The notes under the pieces are model-generated. The model saw only the letters and a program-made list of their open reading frames with translations. It was not told where the DNA came from and searched no databases. A stretch of DNA of 64,000 nt, taken from Candidula unifasciata (Eukaryota; Mollusca; Gastropoda; Stylommatophora; Geomitridae). The translations under genes and the position numbers were made by a program. Each line of letters begins with the position of its first letter. The first letter of the stretch is position 1. Location: the NCBI GenBank assembly GCA_905116865.2, contig CAJHNH020007002.1:186001-250000 (forward strand). Direction: 5' to 3'. Positions 24,306 to 36,300 of this stretch are shown in pieces.

Positions 24306-24985
24306 AAACCACAGTAATACACAAAACCACTTAACTGACGTATCCTAAAGCAACCCCTTTGATGTTTTGCCAGTGGAATCGTTACACGTTTATGCATAAT
24401 GTTTTGGCGGCCCACAGGGATTTCCCGTCGCCCCCACGGCTTGAAGAACATTGCTTCAGATAACATTTCTAAGGAAAAACAACTTTGATCGTTTACCTAT
24501 TCACCTCAAAGAAAGTTTAAAGGTGTGCCCAAACGGTCTAGAATCAATCTCTCAATTATTCCAACGCAACGACAACGTACTTTAACATCCTGAATATCCA
24601 TACCGCAACTGAATTATGTATAAGTAATTTTCACGACAAATAATATTGAAATGGTGTGAAGTGTCGTGTTTTCAAATATACTGTGTCACGACATTTAAGG
24701 GTACATTGACAGGTTCCTTCTCATATCTTCTGTTCATCAGGGGTGAATCAGCTGTGCCTACTGTTCATGGGTGTAAGCTGACTCATGTCGTGATGTTCGT
24801 TAAACCCACCACAAGTAGAATTTGAGCTTTTAGTACACCGAGGAGCGACTGGCGGAAGAATGCTGCGCTCTCGTTCCTGAAACCCAGGATTGAATCCTTA
24901 GTAAGGTGGTGGATTTTTTTGTTTTTGTTTTTTGTTGGGGGAAAAATAAAATCCCAACCTGCACAATACTTGAGGGGCGCAGTCT
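24306..24985. other. no recognisable gene; SINE-like head near 24850
   Basis: A tRNA-like stretch with a B-box (CAGGATTGAATCC) at about 24840-24910. Otherwise nothing recognised. Confidence 0.4.
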
Positions 24986-24989
24986 TTCA

Positions 24990-25930
24990 AGGGACGGGCA
25001 CCCATGAATTATAGACCATTGTGTGACTCTGTTTTGTTATCACAATCGACATTACTGCGCACTGGACATTCCCATGCATGCATAGTCCTCCAATGCAGCA
25101 ACCACTACTAGGTATTTCTACTAATTGTTCATATGAGACATTGGTTATGTCTCCTATTTCGGCCTCGAAGGCGGCATAAATGTGCCTCACTATGCTCTAC
25201 TCCCATGTCAGACAATCACCATTATCCACTAGCTCAGTCCGTACAGCGTTTATGATGTCTGCTCTGTCCATGCTTTCTCCCACATGCAGTGGTGCCTTGC
25301 TTGCCAGTTGGTCCACTCGCTCATTACCCTTTACGCCAGCATAACCAGGTGTGTAGATCCAGGTGAGGAAGGTTAAGTGCCATTTTTGATTGCTTTCTAC
25401 CTATTTAAAGTGCATACCACCTGCTGCTGTCTTCTAAAGCACGTTCATGGAGTCCGATACAATTACTGCCTGTGTGGCTGTTTGTTCTGCTGCCCATACT
25501 AGTGCTCTAGAAGCAGCGGCTATCTCCGTGGTCATGCTTGACATAGTTGCCTGGTAAGAGCCGCTGTCCTTTTTATTGTTTCCCGCATCCTTTGTACTGT
25601 GAATGCTCATGATGACCTTGATCCGCGCTTCACGGATCCATCTGTGTAGATACTAATGTCTTCTGTATGTGAATGCTGATGAGCAACCTTACCTCTGTGT
25701 CGCAGGAGTCTAATCCCTGCAATATCTTTTAAGTGTGATGACAACTTTAGAAATGCCATGCATATCTACTGGTGTATTCGTCCATTCCTTTCCGTGACTG
25801 ATCTCGTCTAGGTCACATGCCGGCTGGTTTAAATCTTCAGCCTTGACCGTCCAGGCGCGGCCTTTTTTGATGGGCATTCCTTCTGTGTCGTGTAATGCTT
25901 TGTGTAGTCTTTGTGCGACTCTGTCTGTGT
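24990..25930 (-). pseudogene. LINE RNase H domain fragment
   Basis: Reverse strand: D-I-S-I-Y-T-D-G-S-V (25634-25660, the RNase H catalytic Asp strand), V-S-D-S-M, then T-W-I-Y-T-P-G-Y-A-G-V-K-G-N-E-R-V-D-Q-L-A-S-K-A-P near 25300-25370 (H of H-x-G-V-x-G-N-E replaced by Y). Frames are broken between these motifs. Confidence 0.75.
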
Positions 25931-26199
25931 CTTAGTGAACAAGTTTCACAATCCTCAGCGTTCCATGTGGATTTCACCTACCCGTGGTTTAGAAACAGAA
26001 CGTTTTTATGACTTTTGGAGAATAGCCGTAGGCCCCGGCACCTAGGGCTAGGGTCCAGGGGGGTGGTGTGGAATCCGGTCGCCCCGGGTATCATCACTGA
26101 GAGCAGTGTGAAAATGGCAAGTATGTTTTTTTCAACAAAAAACCTATGGGGGAGCTGGGGGCGGTGAACATGCATTTCTCCCCACCGAGTGCCATCTGT

Positions 26200-26560
26200 T
26201 GTTGTTGTTATCTATCCAGCGACGCATGAGCTTTCGCCCTTTGGCCCAATGCCATGTAGTGGAATTTGCATGTTTTCACAAGCTGTTCTTTTCCTCCGTA
26301 CAAGGTGTTCCACTTGTCTGGTCTCGGTTGGAGTAGCGTTCTTCTTGTCTCGCTGAGTTTTGGGCACTCAAACAGATGGTGTTCAACAGTTTCGTAGGCG
26401 TAGTTACATAGCTGGCACTCTGGGGAGTGTTGTGGCTGTATTCTGTTTAGATGTCCATTGAGTGGAGTATGTTTGCGTATCTAATAGAGTCTGAAGATGG
26501 TGGCCCTGGTCCCTTCTTGGTTAGATGTTAATGCTGTCATTAGGATCAGGGGCCAGCCAT
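26200..26560 (-). pseudogene. LINE C-terminal zinc-knuckle fragment
   Basis: Reverse strand open frame: S-P-E-C-Q-L-C-N-Y-A-Y-E-T-V-E-H-H-L-F-E-C, a C-x2-C-x(n)-H-x4-C knuckle typical of the C terminus of RNase H-bearing LINEs. It ends with an (AAC)n run. Separate from the RNase H fragment beside it, since it lies upstream in that orientation. Confidence 0.65.
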
Positions 26561-26820
26561 ATGTCTATAACCTCTCTTCCAAGTTCTCCTATGGCCCAAT
26601 CTGTTCAAAACCAAGTCTTCTTGTTTATAGCTCTATAAGTATTTTTTTGCATGTCCTGGAGGGTTGTCGTTGTTAGACGGTAACCACCTACGTTGCTACA
26701 CAACGGGTTGCCTCTTCATTTAATTGTTTTGACCCTAAGCAGTTTCAAATTTGGCTGAAATAAATAGTGTTTCCATATTATGCAAAGATTGTTTTCTACA
26801 TGTATTTTTTTTTTTAAATC

Positions 26821-26964
26821 TTTCAGATATCGCCCTTTGAAAGACATAAAAAATAACACAGTGTGTCATCTTCACTTACTTCGCTTGCACGCCTACCAGA
26901 GTTAAATAGAATTACAACAATCAACATATTTCTCAACATTTGAAGAGATATCGCTACTAAAACT
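26821..26964 (+). promoter_or_regulatory. probable 5' UTR of the mucin-like gene with possible upstream splice acceptor
   Basis: A T-rich tract followed by TTTCAG ends at 26826, which could be the acceptor of an upstream non-coding exon. The AT-rich leader to the ATG contains no other ATG in the coding frame close by. No TATA box or initiator can be defended. Confidence 0.3.
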
Positions 26965-27307
26965 ATGGCAGCCCGCAAGGGTAGTAGTGTTTTATTCTTT
27001 GTAACAATAGTGTTGTATTTGATTGGCGTTTGTGTTCGGGCGCAAGATACGACTGCAAGCACCACATCGCCTCAGAACAATGTAACTTCTCTTCCACCGA
27101 ATGTTACATCTACCAGTAACAGCACTGACACATCAGTGCCAACAAATTTTTAAATGTGATGGGGAAACAGGAAATGAACCCGCCCAAAATCCCCCCTGGG
27201 GACCACGACATCCTCACCACGGGTTTACTAAAAGGAAATTTAGATAGTCAAAAACAACACCTGGAAAACATCGCACCCAAAAACAACAACAGTGGAATCT
27301 ACAACAG
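26965..27307 (+). CDS. exon 1: signal peptide and Thr/Ser-rich start (frame broken in poor sequence)
   Basis: The ATG at 26965 has A at -3 and G at +4. It opens with a short basic start, a hydrophobic core of about 16 residues and a likely cleavage after V-R-A, followed by a Thr/Ser/Asn-rich stretch with several N-glycosylation sequons. The open frame stops at 27151-27153, just as the sequence becomes homopolymer-rich and unreliable. A second Thr-rich frame (about 27277-27307) ends in a CAG/gtcagt donor in phase 1, exactly the phase exon 2 needs. I infer one exon to 27307 with artificial indels. Two separate exons are the alternative. Confidence 0.65.
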
Positions 27308-30300
27308 GTCAGTCTAAGTGTAGCGATGATAATTTTTGGTTTAGTCTTAAATTACCAAGAGTCAACATATGGGGGCTGGAAATCATGATCATATTTTCTC
27401 ATCATTTTCCCTTATCCCTCCTCAACATCCTCAAATTTTCTTCATCATTAAACAATTTTTTATCATCCCTCATTTTTGGGCAAGACTATACTAAATTATT
27501 ATCGCCCTACCATTTTTTAAACACCCCATCATAAAAAGGCATCACTTTTGTCTTTATTTAAATTTAAATTACCATTATCATCATTATCATAATCATCACA
27601 TCAAAACCTATCACCTTTATTATCAAATCCTAATCTTTTTTTATCAAAATTATCATCTTTAAAGTACCCATCCCCCATCGTCTCATCATCATCATCTCGC
27701 CACCATCTCATCATCATCGATTATCACATCATACCCCTTATTTTTTTTTTGCATTGATCACCCAAAAGGCTTTCACCCTTTTCCCTTTAATTTCCCTATT
27801 TCATCCTGGGGGTGCCCTTGGTGGTATCAAGGGGGGGAATTTAAAACTTTCTCCCTATTGGCCTCTCCTAAATGTTCAACTTAGGGATTCCTGTTGACGA
27901 ACATAGTTTAAAATTTTTTCCAAAACCATTTTTTAGTGTTTTCTTTTTAAAGGAAAATTTTATAAAATTTTTTGGCCCCAAAATCCCATTTTTTTAGTGC
28001 TTCTTTTCAAGGAAAATTTTTATCTTTTTTTGGCCCCCAAATCCAGTTTTGTCCCTTTTTTAAGGAAAATATTATCCCCATTTTTGGGGCCCCAAATCCC
28101 ATTTTTAAATTTGCTTCTTTTTGGGTGCTTTTTGGGAAATATATCTCCATAAAGGACCCCAGTTTTGATTTTATACTTCCCAGATTCAAGGAAGAAGAAA
28201 ATTTTCTTGATTCAAGAGCAATCCCAAATGGTAAAATTTGACCTGACCAAAAATAGTTTTTGTTAACAAAAAAACCCCCTTACTTTTAAAAAAAACACAG
28301 AAAAAAAATTTAAAACAAAAAAAAGGATCTCATCAAAAATAGCAAATCTAAAAACAGGAAAAAGTAAAAGAACAGTTACCCCAGAAAGTAGGGGCCCAGC
28401 TTTCCAAACAACTTCCCTGTAGTTGCATTTTTGGGGAAGAATGGAGTTTTAAAAAAAACACTATCTTGAAATTGCAGAAGAATTATGGGGAAAAGGGAAG
28501 AGGGGAAAAACAGACGGGGAAATAAAAATTATTCACCTTGGGTCCCAAAAAGAAAAAGAAGCAATTAAAAAAAAAAAGACTTATATAAACATTGGAAAAA
28601 TAAAAGAAAAGAAGATTATAAAAAACTATAACTGAAAAGGAGAAAAACCAAACAGGAGTGTCAAAAAAAGGCAAACAAGAAACCCGGGGAACGTTTTCGG
28701 TGAGTCACTAGCGAAAAAAAAAAAGCCGCAAAATTTTTCAAAGGGGTTTTAAAATATGCAAAAAGATGGGGAGCTACACCCCCTGAAAAAATTTAAATGA
28801 TAAGACAAAAGGGCCCCAGGGGATAAATCCACCCCGAGATTGCAAAAAGATGGGGGGAAATACTTCAATGAGCCTTTAACCCCTCTAGGAATCATCAGGA
28901 AAGAAAAACTTAAGAGCTCGGGACCCAACAGTTTTAGAACCACACATACTAATGGTAAATAAAAAAAGTCATTAACAGTCCCCCCAAAATAAACCCCGGG
29001 AAAGCTGTTTAGATTACCAAAAAAGAAAAAATTAAAGAGCAGGTAAAGGGAAAGCTCAGTTTGGCTTAAACAAAATATTAAATGCAGCAGGGGTAAAAAA
29101 AAGGGCCCCTATGGTTTGGGGCAAAAAATGCAAACAAAATTGGCGGTAAATTTATGGGGGGCATCTCTCTTTTCCCCATGTTGGAAAAAAAGGGTATCCC
29201 CAAGAAAATAGAAAAAAAGCCCCGGGGGGGGGGGGAGACCATTGATAAAACCCAGCTGGAAAGAAGAAAAAAGGGGGATTTGGGGGGAAAAAATTTTGGG
29301 GGGGGGGGGGGGGAAAGCCCTGCACAAGATGGCAATTTTTCACCTTAAACATTTAAATAAAAAAACAAAAAAATTAAAACAATAAAATTTTATTTGTGGC
29401 ATTCGTAACCAGGAAAAGGGCCTTTGACAGATTTCAAAACAGAAAAATTAAATTTATGGAAATTAAGGGGCAAGTTTGGGAAAGCAGCGGTAAAAGAAAA
29501 AGTGAAGAAGAAGAAGAAGAAGAAGAAGTGCTTCTTTTCAAGGCAAAGATTATACTTATTTGGCCACTGACACCATGATTATTGGCTTTTTACTACTGAA
29601 AAACTCTGGCAATGCTGGTTTAAGCGCTGAAGCATGCAGAAACCAGTTGTGGGGGATATTAAAGAAGATATGACAGTCAACTCTTGCATGGTGGCTTTTA
29701 TCGGCAAGTGTTGTTCATGCACTGTGTGCACCACACACTACTTGGCTACTTAATTAGCTGGTATTGCTTCCTCACATGCAAGTTTCTGTAGCAGGAGTTT
29801 TACAGGTCCCATACCAACCCTCCTCCTTGTTCATCCATGCTTGGGACCAGCAACAGTCTTAATTTTCCAGCTGTGGAAAGCCAATAATCAAAGCTAGAAA
29901 ATTTCATTAACTATTAGTTTCAATTCCTCGGGCTAAACTTTTACAATATTAAATGTTTAACTCTGCCATGCTGTTGAATATGATATAACCCCAGTATGTC
30001 ACAAACTTTAAATCCCTTTCCTCCATAAATAACAAAATGAAGATTATTTAACAAAAGTCAGAAGAAGCTATCTTGGTTGTACACACTAAGAAATGCTGGG
30101 GTGAGATCCCTTTGTTACGTAATTAACAAAATGAAGATTATTTAGCAAAATCAGAACAAGCTATCTTGGTTCTACCACTAAGAAATGCTGGGGTGAAAAT
30201 GAAATAGCCGAGAGACTAGCCGTGTAATAGGAGAGGAAGAAGTATGGACAGGGCAGACTAACTGCATATTAAATGATAAGTTTGAAGAAACTGGTTGCGA

Positions 30301-33300
30301 AGCAAAGAAGAAGCTATGATAATCATTTCCTACTTGATAGGGTGAGCATAGAGACACTGAGAGGTCTGCTGCATCCGAGGATAGAGTATGAACTGGTCAG
30401 ACCACTGTGCTAGGATACTGATATGGACAACAAGTAACTGAAGTCAAAAGAAGACCAGCTATAGCAGTGCTTATCAGTGCTCATCAGTGCTCATCAGTAT
30501 ATAATAGCACAATACCAGCAAGAAAATACCTTCAAGGAGATTGTGTAGTAACAATAATTTATACAATATTGTATAACAGAGATGAGATGTTTTAGGACAG
30601 CTGCCGGTGTGACAAGAAGAGATAAAATCAGGAATGAAGAAATTAGAAGAAGACTAGGACCGAAACCAGTCAACAATTCATTAAAGAACAATAAGTGAGA
30701 TTGTTTGTCACCTTACGAGAATGCCCTGGTACCAACTGCCACAGAGAGCCACGCTGAAGAAATATAATGAACACAGAGCAAGGGGAAGACCGTGCAAGAG
30801 ATGGAGTGACATCATCAGGAGCAACCTAACAGAAATGAACACCAACTTGCACAATGCATTGGAAGAAGCGCACAAACAATCCTTACATCTCCCCCAACAC
30901 CTGGCTGAGGTCAATGGTGGAACTGAAAAAGAAGATAATCCTAGTTGATCCATGTGGATTATAATTAGGATTTTGTCTATTTCAGTATTGGGTTTTTATG
31001 CTTATCACTTACTTGTGGTTATTTAATATTGCATAAATTATGATTTCATCGTAACGTAGGAGATCTCAATTATTGCAACATACATGCAACAACAAAAAAC
31101 TGGATTTGTTGTTTTATCATTTAAGTAAAATAAAGACACCTTGAGTAGCAATAGGAACAGGTCGATAGCCCAATATTTGTTAACACACCTTGTCACTCTT
31201 TTTTGGTTCACTGGATGTAAACTTCAGCATAAGGTTGTGGTCATTCATCCACTTCTGGACTTTGATACTTTCTCCTACCCATTTTAGTCTGGGTTTATGT
31301 GGAAGCCCAAGTCCATCTTTAAAAATCTCCAATTGACTGGATTTCTTCTTCTTCTTCTTCTTCAACCTTCACCAGGTTTAAATTCTGGCAGAAAGTTCTA
31401 GTTGTTTCACTTACTGCTGAGCTTTAGTCTTGTTGCAGACGTAGTGTGGAAGAGTATAAGAAACAAAACAAAACACAATAAAAAAGATTTTAAACAAAAT
31501 AAAGCACTGTAAGTAAGTGTGAATTGTGAACCCAGTTGATAACATTTCAATAAAATTGATTCTATTTGCCGCTTATGTTCTGTTTGTTGTAAACAGTGAA
31601 GGACTACTGTGCCAACATATCCTGTGGTAATGGAACCTGTAGGAACACGTCCAGTACATATGCTTGTACATGTTATCCTGGCTTTACGGGAGACAGCTGT
31701 GACACTGGTAGGTTCTTGTTTTATTTCACACTTTGAATCAAGTATCATAATCATCATCACTATCATGTGCTTTGCCAATAATACAGACCTTATATATTTT
31801 TGTAATCCACAAATATTGTCAGGCAGTATGTTCTGAGTTACTTCTATGTTTCACTGATGCATGACAAACTAAATGAGGTCAAGGCTGTTTGTAAGAGAGG
31901 GAACAGCGCAGAAGCATGAATCATGGTCTGTAGAGACTGGTGCCACTGGAAGTGATGCATGACAAACTAAATATGATCAAGGCCGTTTGTAAGAAAGGGA
32001 ACAGCGCAGAAGCATGACTCATGGTCTGTATAGACTGGCGCAGTGAATAGTACAGAGGCATGAATCAAGGTTTGTAGAGACTGGTGCCACCGGGAGTGAC
32101 CAGGGAATCTGGCTGATACTCTACTTTCAGAGACAAGACAGGTATACAGTCAGATGGCTGCTACAGGTAACATCAGAACTGGAACTCTATGTTGACTGCT
32201 GAAGGTGGGTATGGAGTGGTTATGGGGATGTCCAAAATGCTGTAATGTTGGTTCCTAACTCAGCTCAACTCAATTATAATAAAACCTCATTAACATGAAC
32301 TTGCTTAAGATGAACTTTCGGTTATAACTGAATACCATTTTGCAAAAATGGTATGTATGATGGCATTTCTGCCTTGATGGCCAGGAAAATCTGTGACAGA
32401 ATCTACAAATGGATTTTAAAAAGTCATGTCCCACAATTCTATTCTTGGAAACTGTTTTTCTTTTTTAATTTTTTTTTGTGTTGTTGTTGCAAAGTGCATG
32501 AAATTCAGTGAAATTATAACTTATGATGTCACCCGAATTTTCTACATCAGCTCTGATCACTTCTAAAACCTCATGCCGAAGCCAAACAATGTTATGCACA
32601 CTTTGCTTGTGCCAGGTTTTGCCCTGTTCAATTAGCCATTTCTTCACAGCATAAATAACATCTTTAGGTCTGTATCTCCACTTACTGAAGCTTTAACTCT
32701 CTTAACCTAGTGATCAGCAGTGTCTGTATTGACTCCACAACTTTCCTACCTAACAGAAAAAAGATTTCCCACAGAAATCAAAAATTCTACAGCAGTTTGC
32801 TGTTTGTAATGCACATTGTCTTTATTTGTGATTTAAAACATTTAAACAGATTTATGCAGCTCTTATTTTTGTTGGAATTTGATGCCATTGAATATATAAA
32901 GTACTGGCATTAATAATTTGAAGTGTGCTAAGTTTCTTATTTCTACCTTCATTATTCTTTGACAAAAACAAATGTGAGCATTACTTTATGAATGACCCTC
33001 TAAGTCTTATTTTGCACTCAGTGGAGTTGAGCTACAAACCAACATTCTTGCTGTGGAGTTGAGTTAAAAACCAACATTCTTGCTGTGGAGTTGAGTTAAA
33101 AACCAACATTCTTGCTGTAGAGTTGAGCTACAAACCAACATTCTTGCTGTGGAGTTGAGTTACAAACCAACATTCTTGCTGTGGAGTTGAGTTACAAACC
33201 AACATTCTTGCTGTGTAGTTGAGTTACAAACCAACATTCTTGCTGTAGAGTGAGCTACAAACCAACATTGTTGCTGTGGAGTTGAGTTAAAAACCAACAT

Positions 33301-36300
33301 TCTTGCTGTGGAGGAGTTAAAAACCAACATTCTTGCTGTGGAGTTGAGCTACAAACCAACATTCTTGCTGTGGAGTTGAGTTAAAAACCAACATTCTTGC
33401 TGTGGAGTTGAGTTAAAAACCAACATTCTTGCTGTGGAGTTGAGTTACAAACCAACATTCTCACCTTTCCTCTGAGTGCTGGCCAGATCCCCTGATCCTC
33501 CTCAGTGCGCCGTTCTCTTCAGACTGTGATAAGTTTGTGTGCTTCTGCACTGTTCACTCACTCCTAAAGGACCACACAGTTCCATATTCATGCAATCTTA
33601 TTTATGCTGTCTCACTGTGCCTTTCATCAACATTCTCTCATATATGGTATATATATATATATAATGTCTACCTTATGGTGTGGAGAGACTCAACTAATCC
33701 ATTTGTGATCTCTTCTAGAACTAGTCCTGTGGCCTGACTACAGCAGCATCCCTCATTCAGCACCATCAAACTCTACCACAGTGTTGTCCAGTTTGCCATT
33801 TGCATATTTCAACAGGGCTTCCACAGAGCTGAGTGTAAGTAGACAATGTTGTTGACAGTTCAAATAATAATGTAGTTGAAATGTTTCTTCAACAACCATG
33901 TACAGCTCTCCAACTCAGAGGTTAGCGGAAAATGTTGTTGACAGTTCAAATAATAATGTAGTTGAAATGTTTCTTCAACAACCATGTACAGCTCTCCAAC
34001 TCAGAGGTTAGCGGAAAATGTTGTTGACAGTTCAAATAATAATGTAGTTGAAATGTTTCTTCAACAACCATGTACAGCTCTCCAACTCAGAGGTTAGCGG
34101 AAAATGTTGTTGACAGTTCAAATAATAATGTAGTTGAAATGTTTCTTCAACAACCATGTACAGCTCTCCAACTCAGAGGTTAGCGGAAAATGTTGTTGAC
34201 AGTTCAAATAATAATGTAGTTGAAATGTTTCTTCAACAACCATGTACAGCTCTCCAACTCAGAAGTTAGCGGAAAATGTTGTTGACAGTTCAAATAATAA
34301 TGTAGTTGAAATGTTTCTTCAACAACCATGTACAGCTCTCCAACTCAGAGGTTAGCGGAAAATGTTGTTGACAGTTCAAATAATAATGTAGTTGAAATGT
34401 TTCTTCAACAACCATGTACAGCTCTCCAACTCAGAGGTTAGCGGAAAATGTTGTTGACAGTTCAAATAATAATGTAGTTGAAATGTTTCTTCAACAACCA
34501 TGTACAGCTCTCCAACTCAGAGGTTAGCGGAAAATGTTGTTGACAGTTCAAATAATAATGTAGTTGAAATGTTTCTTCAACAACCATGTACAGCTCTCCA
34601 ACTCAGAGGTTAGCGGAAAATGTTGTTGACAGTTGAAATAATAATGTAGTTGAAATGTTTCTTCAACAACCATGTACAGCTCTCCAACTCAGAGGTTAGC
34701 GGAATGGTTTCACAGTACAGTCCCTAACATTTACCTGTGCTTAATTCCCATGGTGAGCCATTTAGAAATTGGTCGTTCTTGTGACTTTCAGACAGTGATG
34801 TGAGTGAAGCACAGTGGAAGAGATTGGGGCCTCACAACAGAATATTGCCAAAGATGGCAACTGGTATGATACAACCAATCTTCACTGCGACGTAATTGCT
34901 ATAGATGAATTTTACTAATTAGCTATTGAGTACACAAAATTAATAAATATTTAAGAGATAAAATAAAAAAATGTGTAGGACTTCAGGAGCCTTTTATGGT
35001 AGTGGTAAAAAGTCTGAAGTTTTGTTTGGGCACTTGGTGAGACGTGATTTGATTTGATTACGTAGACTATATACTTCAAGGCACACTGGGAGGTAACTGA
35101 TCAAAGAAAGGTGGGGAAGGGGGGGGGGGTGGCAAGTAGAATCTGGAATAACTATTTAAAAAAATTGACAGCATTTAAATACTTTACTAGAAGCAAAAGA
35201 CAGAAAAAAAATGGTGTTTGTGCTTCCACTAATATATCTCCATGACCCTAACTAGGTTAATGTATGTATATAACCTCCTCTGTGGAGATGCCACACATTT
35301 ATAACAGCCATGCTATGTTTTGAGAGTCATCTTTACGATAAGGCAGCATAATAATCTTCTTCTTCTTCTTCTTCTTCTTCTTCTTCTTCTTCTTCTTCTT
35401 CTTCTTCTTCTTCTTCTTCTTCTTCTTCTTCTTCTTCTTCTTCTTCTTCTTCTTCTTCTTCTTCTTCTTCTTCTTCTTCTTCTTCTTCTTCTTCTTTTTC
35501 TTCTCCTTCCTTATTTCTTCTGTCTTTTCCAGTGGAACAAAGACCCTCAACCAGCTTGCAGCAAGACATCTTATATTTACATCAGGTACAGCTAACATAA
35601 TGTCCTCCCCATCTTTCTTATCTAACTCTGATATTTAGGACATTTAGAACACCTTCAGTTGACAGCTATGAAGATTCCTGGGCCTCATTCTGGAAAAGGG
35701 GGGTAGGGGAAGAGACAGACCCACTGCCCCGCCCCTCCCTCCCCCCAAACAAGCAAACTGCTTGAAGTGAGAGACATCTGTACCTTTCAGAACAACTTAG
35801 TTGAGCTATATCTTCCTTTAGAAGACCTTCAGCTGATCATTAAATGGGTTTTTTGTTTTAATTCAATTTCTGTTGTCAATTATCTGAATATTTATATAAT
35901 TATATGAAAACTTTTTTTTTTTTACATTCAGTATTGGCTGCCACACATATACAAGTCTCCACCCTCTGCTATTGTCCTCATATCCTGTTTCGTATTGTTT
36001 GGCACTTCTTTGGCAACTGCTTTTTAGTTTCTTCTATCCTCAATGGTGCAATCTCCTGTTATTAATATTTAAGGAAAACTATTGACTTGTTCGGGCATTC
36101 TTCCTCTCAAGAGTATCTTTCTTTGATGAAAATTACTGTTTTCATTTTCTTTGTACATAAAGGCTCTATTTATGTGTCCAGGGATCCCATTTTGAAGGAA
36201 GAAGGAGAAGAAGAATAGACCCACTTCTTCTAATAAGCATGTCATAAAAAGCAAATTATTACGGATTTGCAGAAATCGGATGTGTTGGGTTAAATGGCAC

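Noticed and set aside
33019..34703. CRISPR-like arrays (regular repeats)
   Set aside because: Units are directly contiguous with no unique spacers and lie in a eukaryotic intron; they are mini/satellite repeats.
35533..35585. Apparent exon (AG before W-N-K-D-P, then CAG/gtacag) between exons 3 and 4
   Set aside because: It is 53 bases long and shifts the frame into a stop in exon 4. Joining exon 3 directly to exon 4 gives a perfect NIDO strand, so this is a chance splice-site pair.
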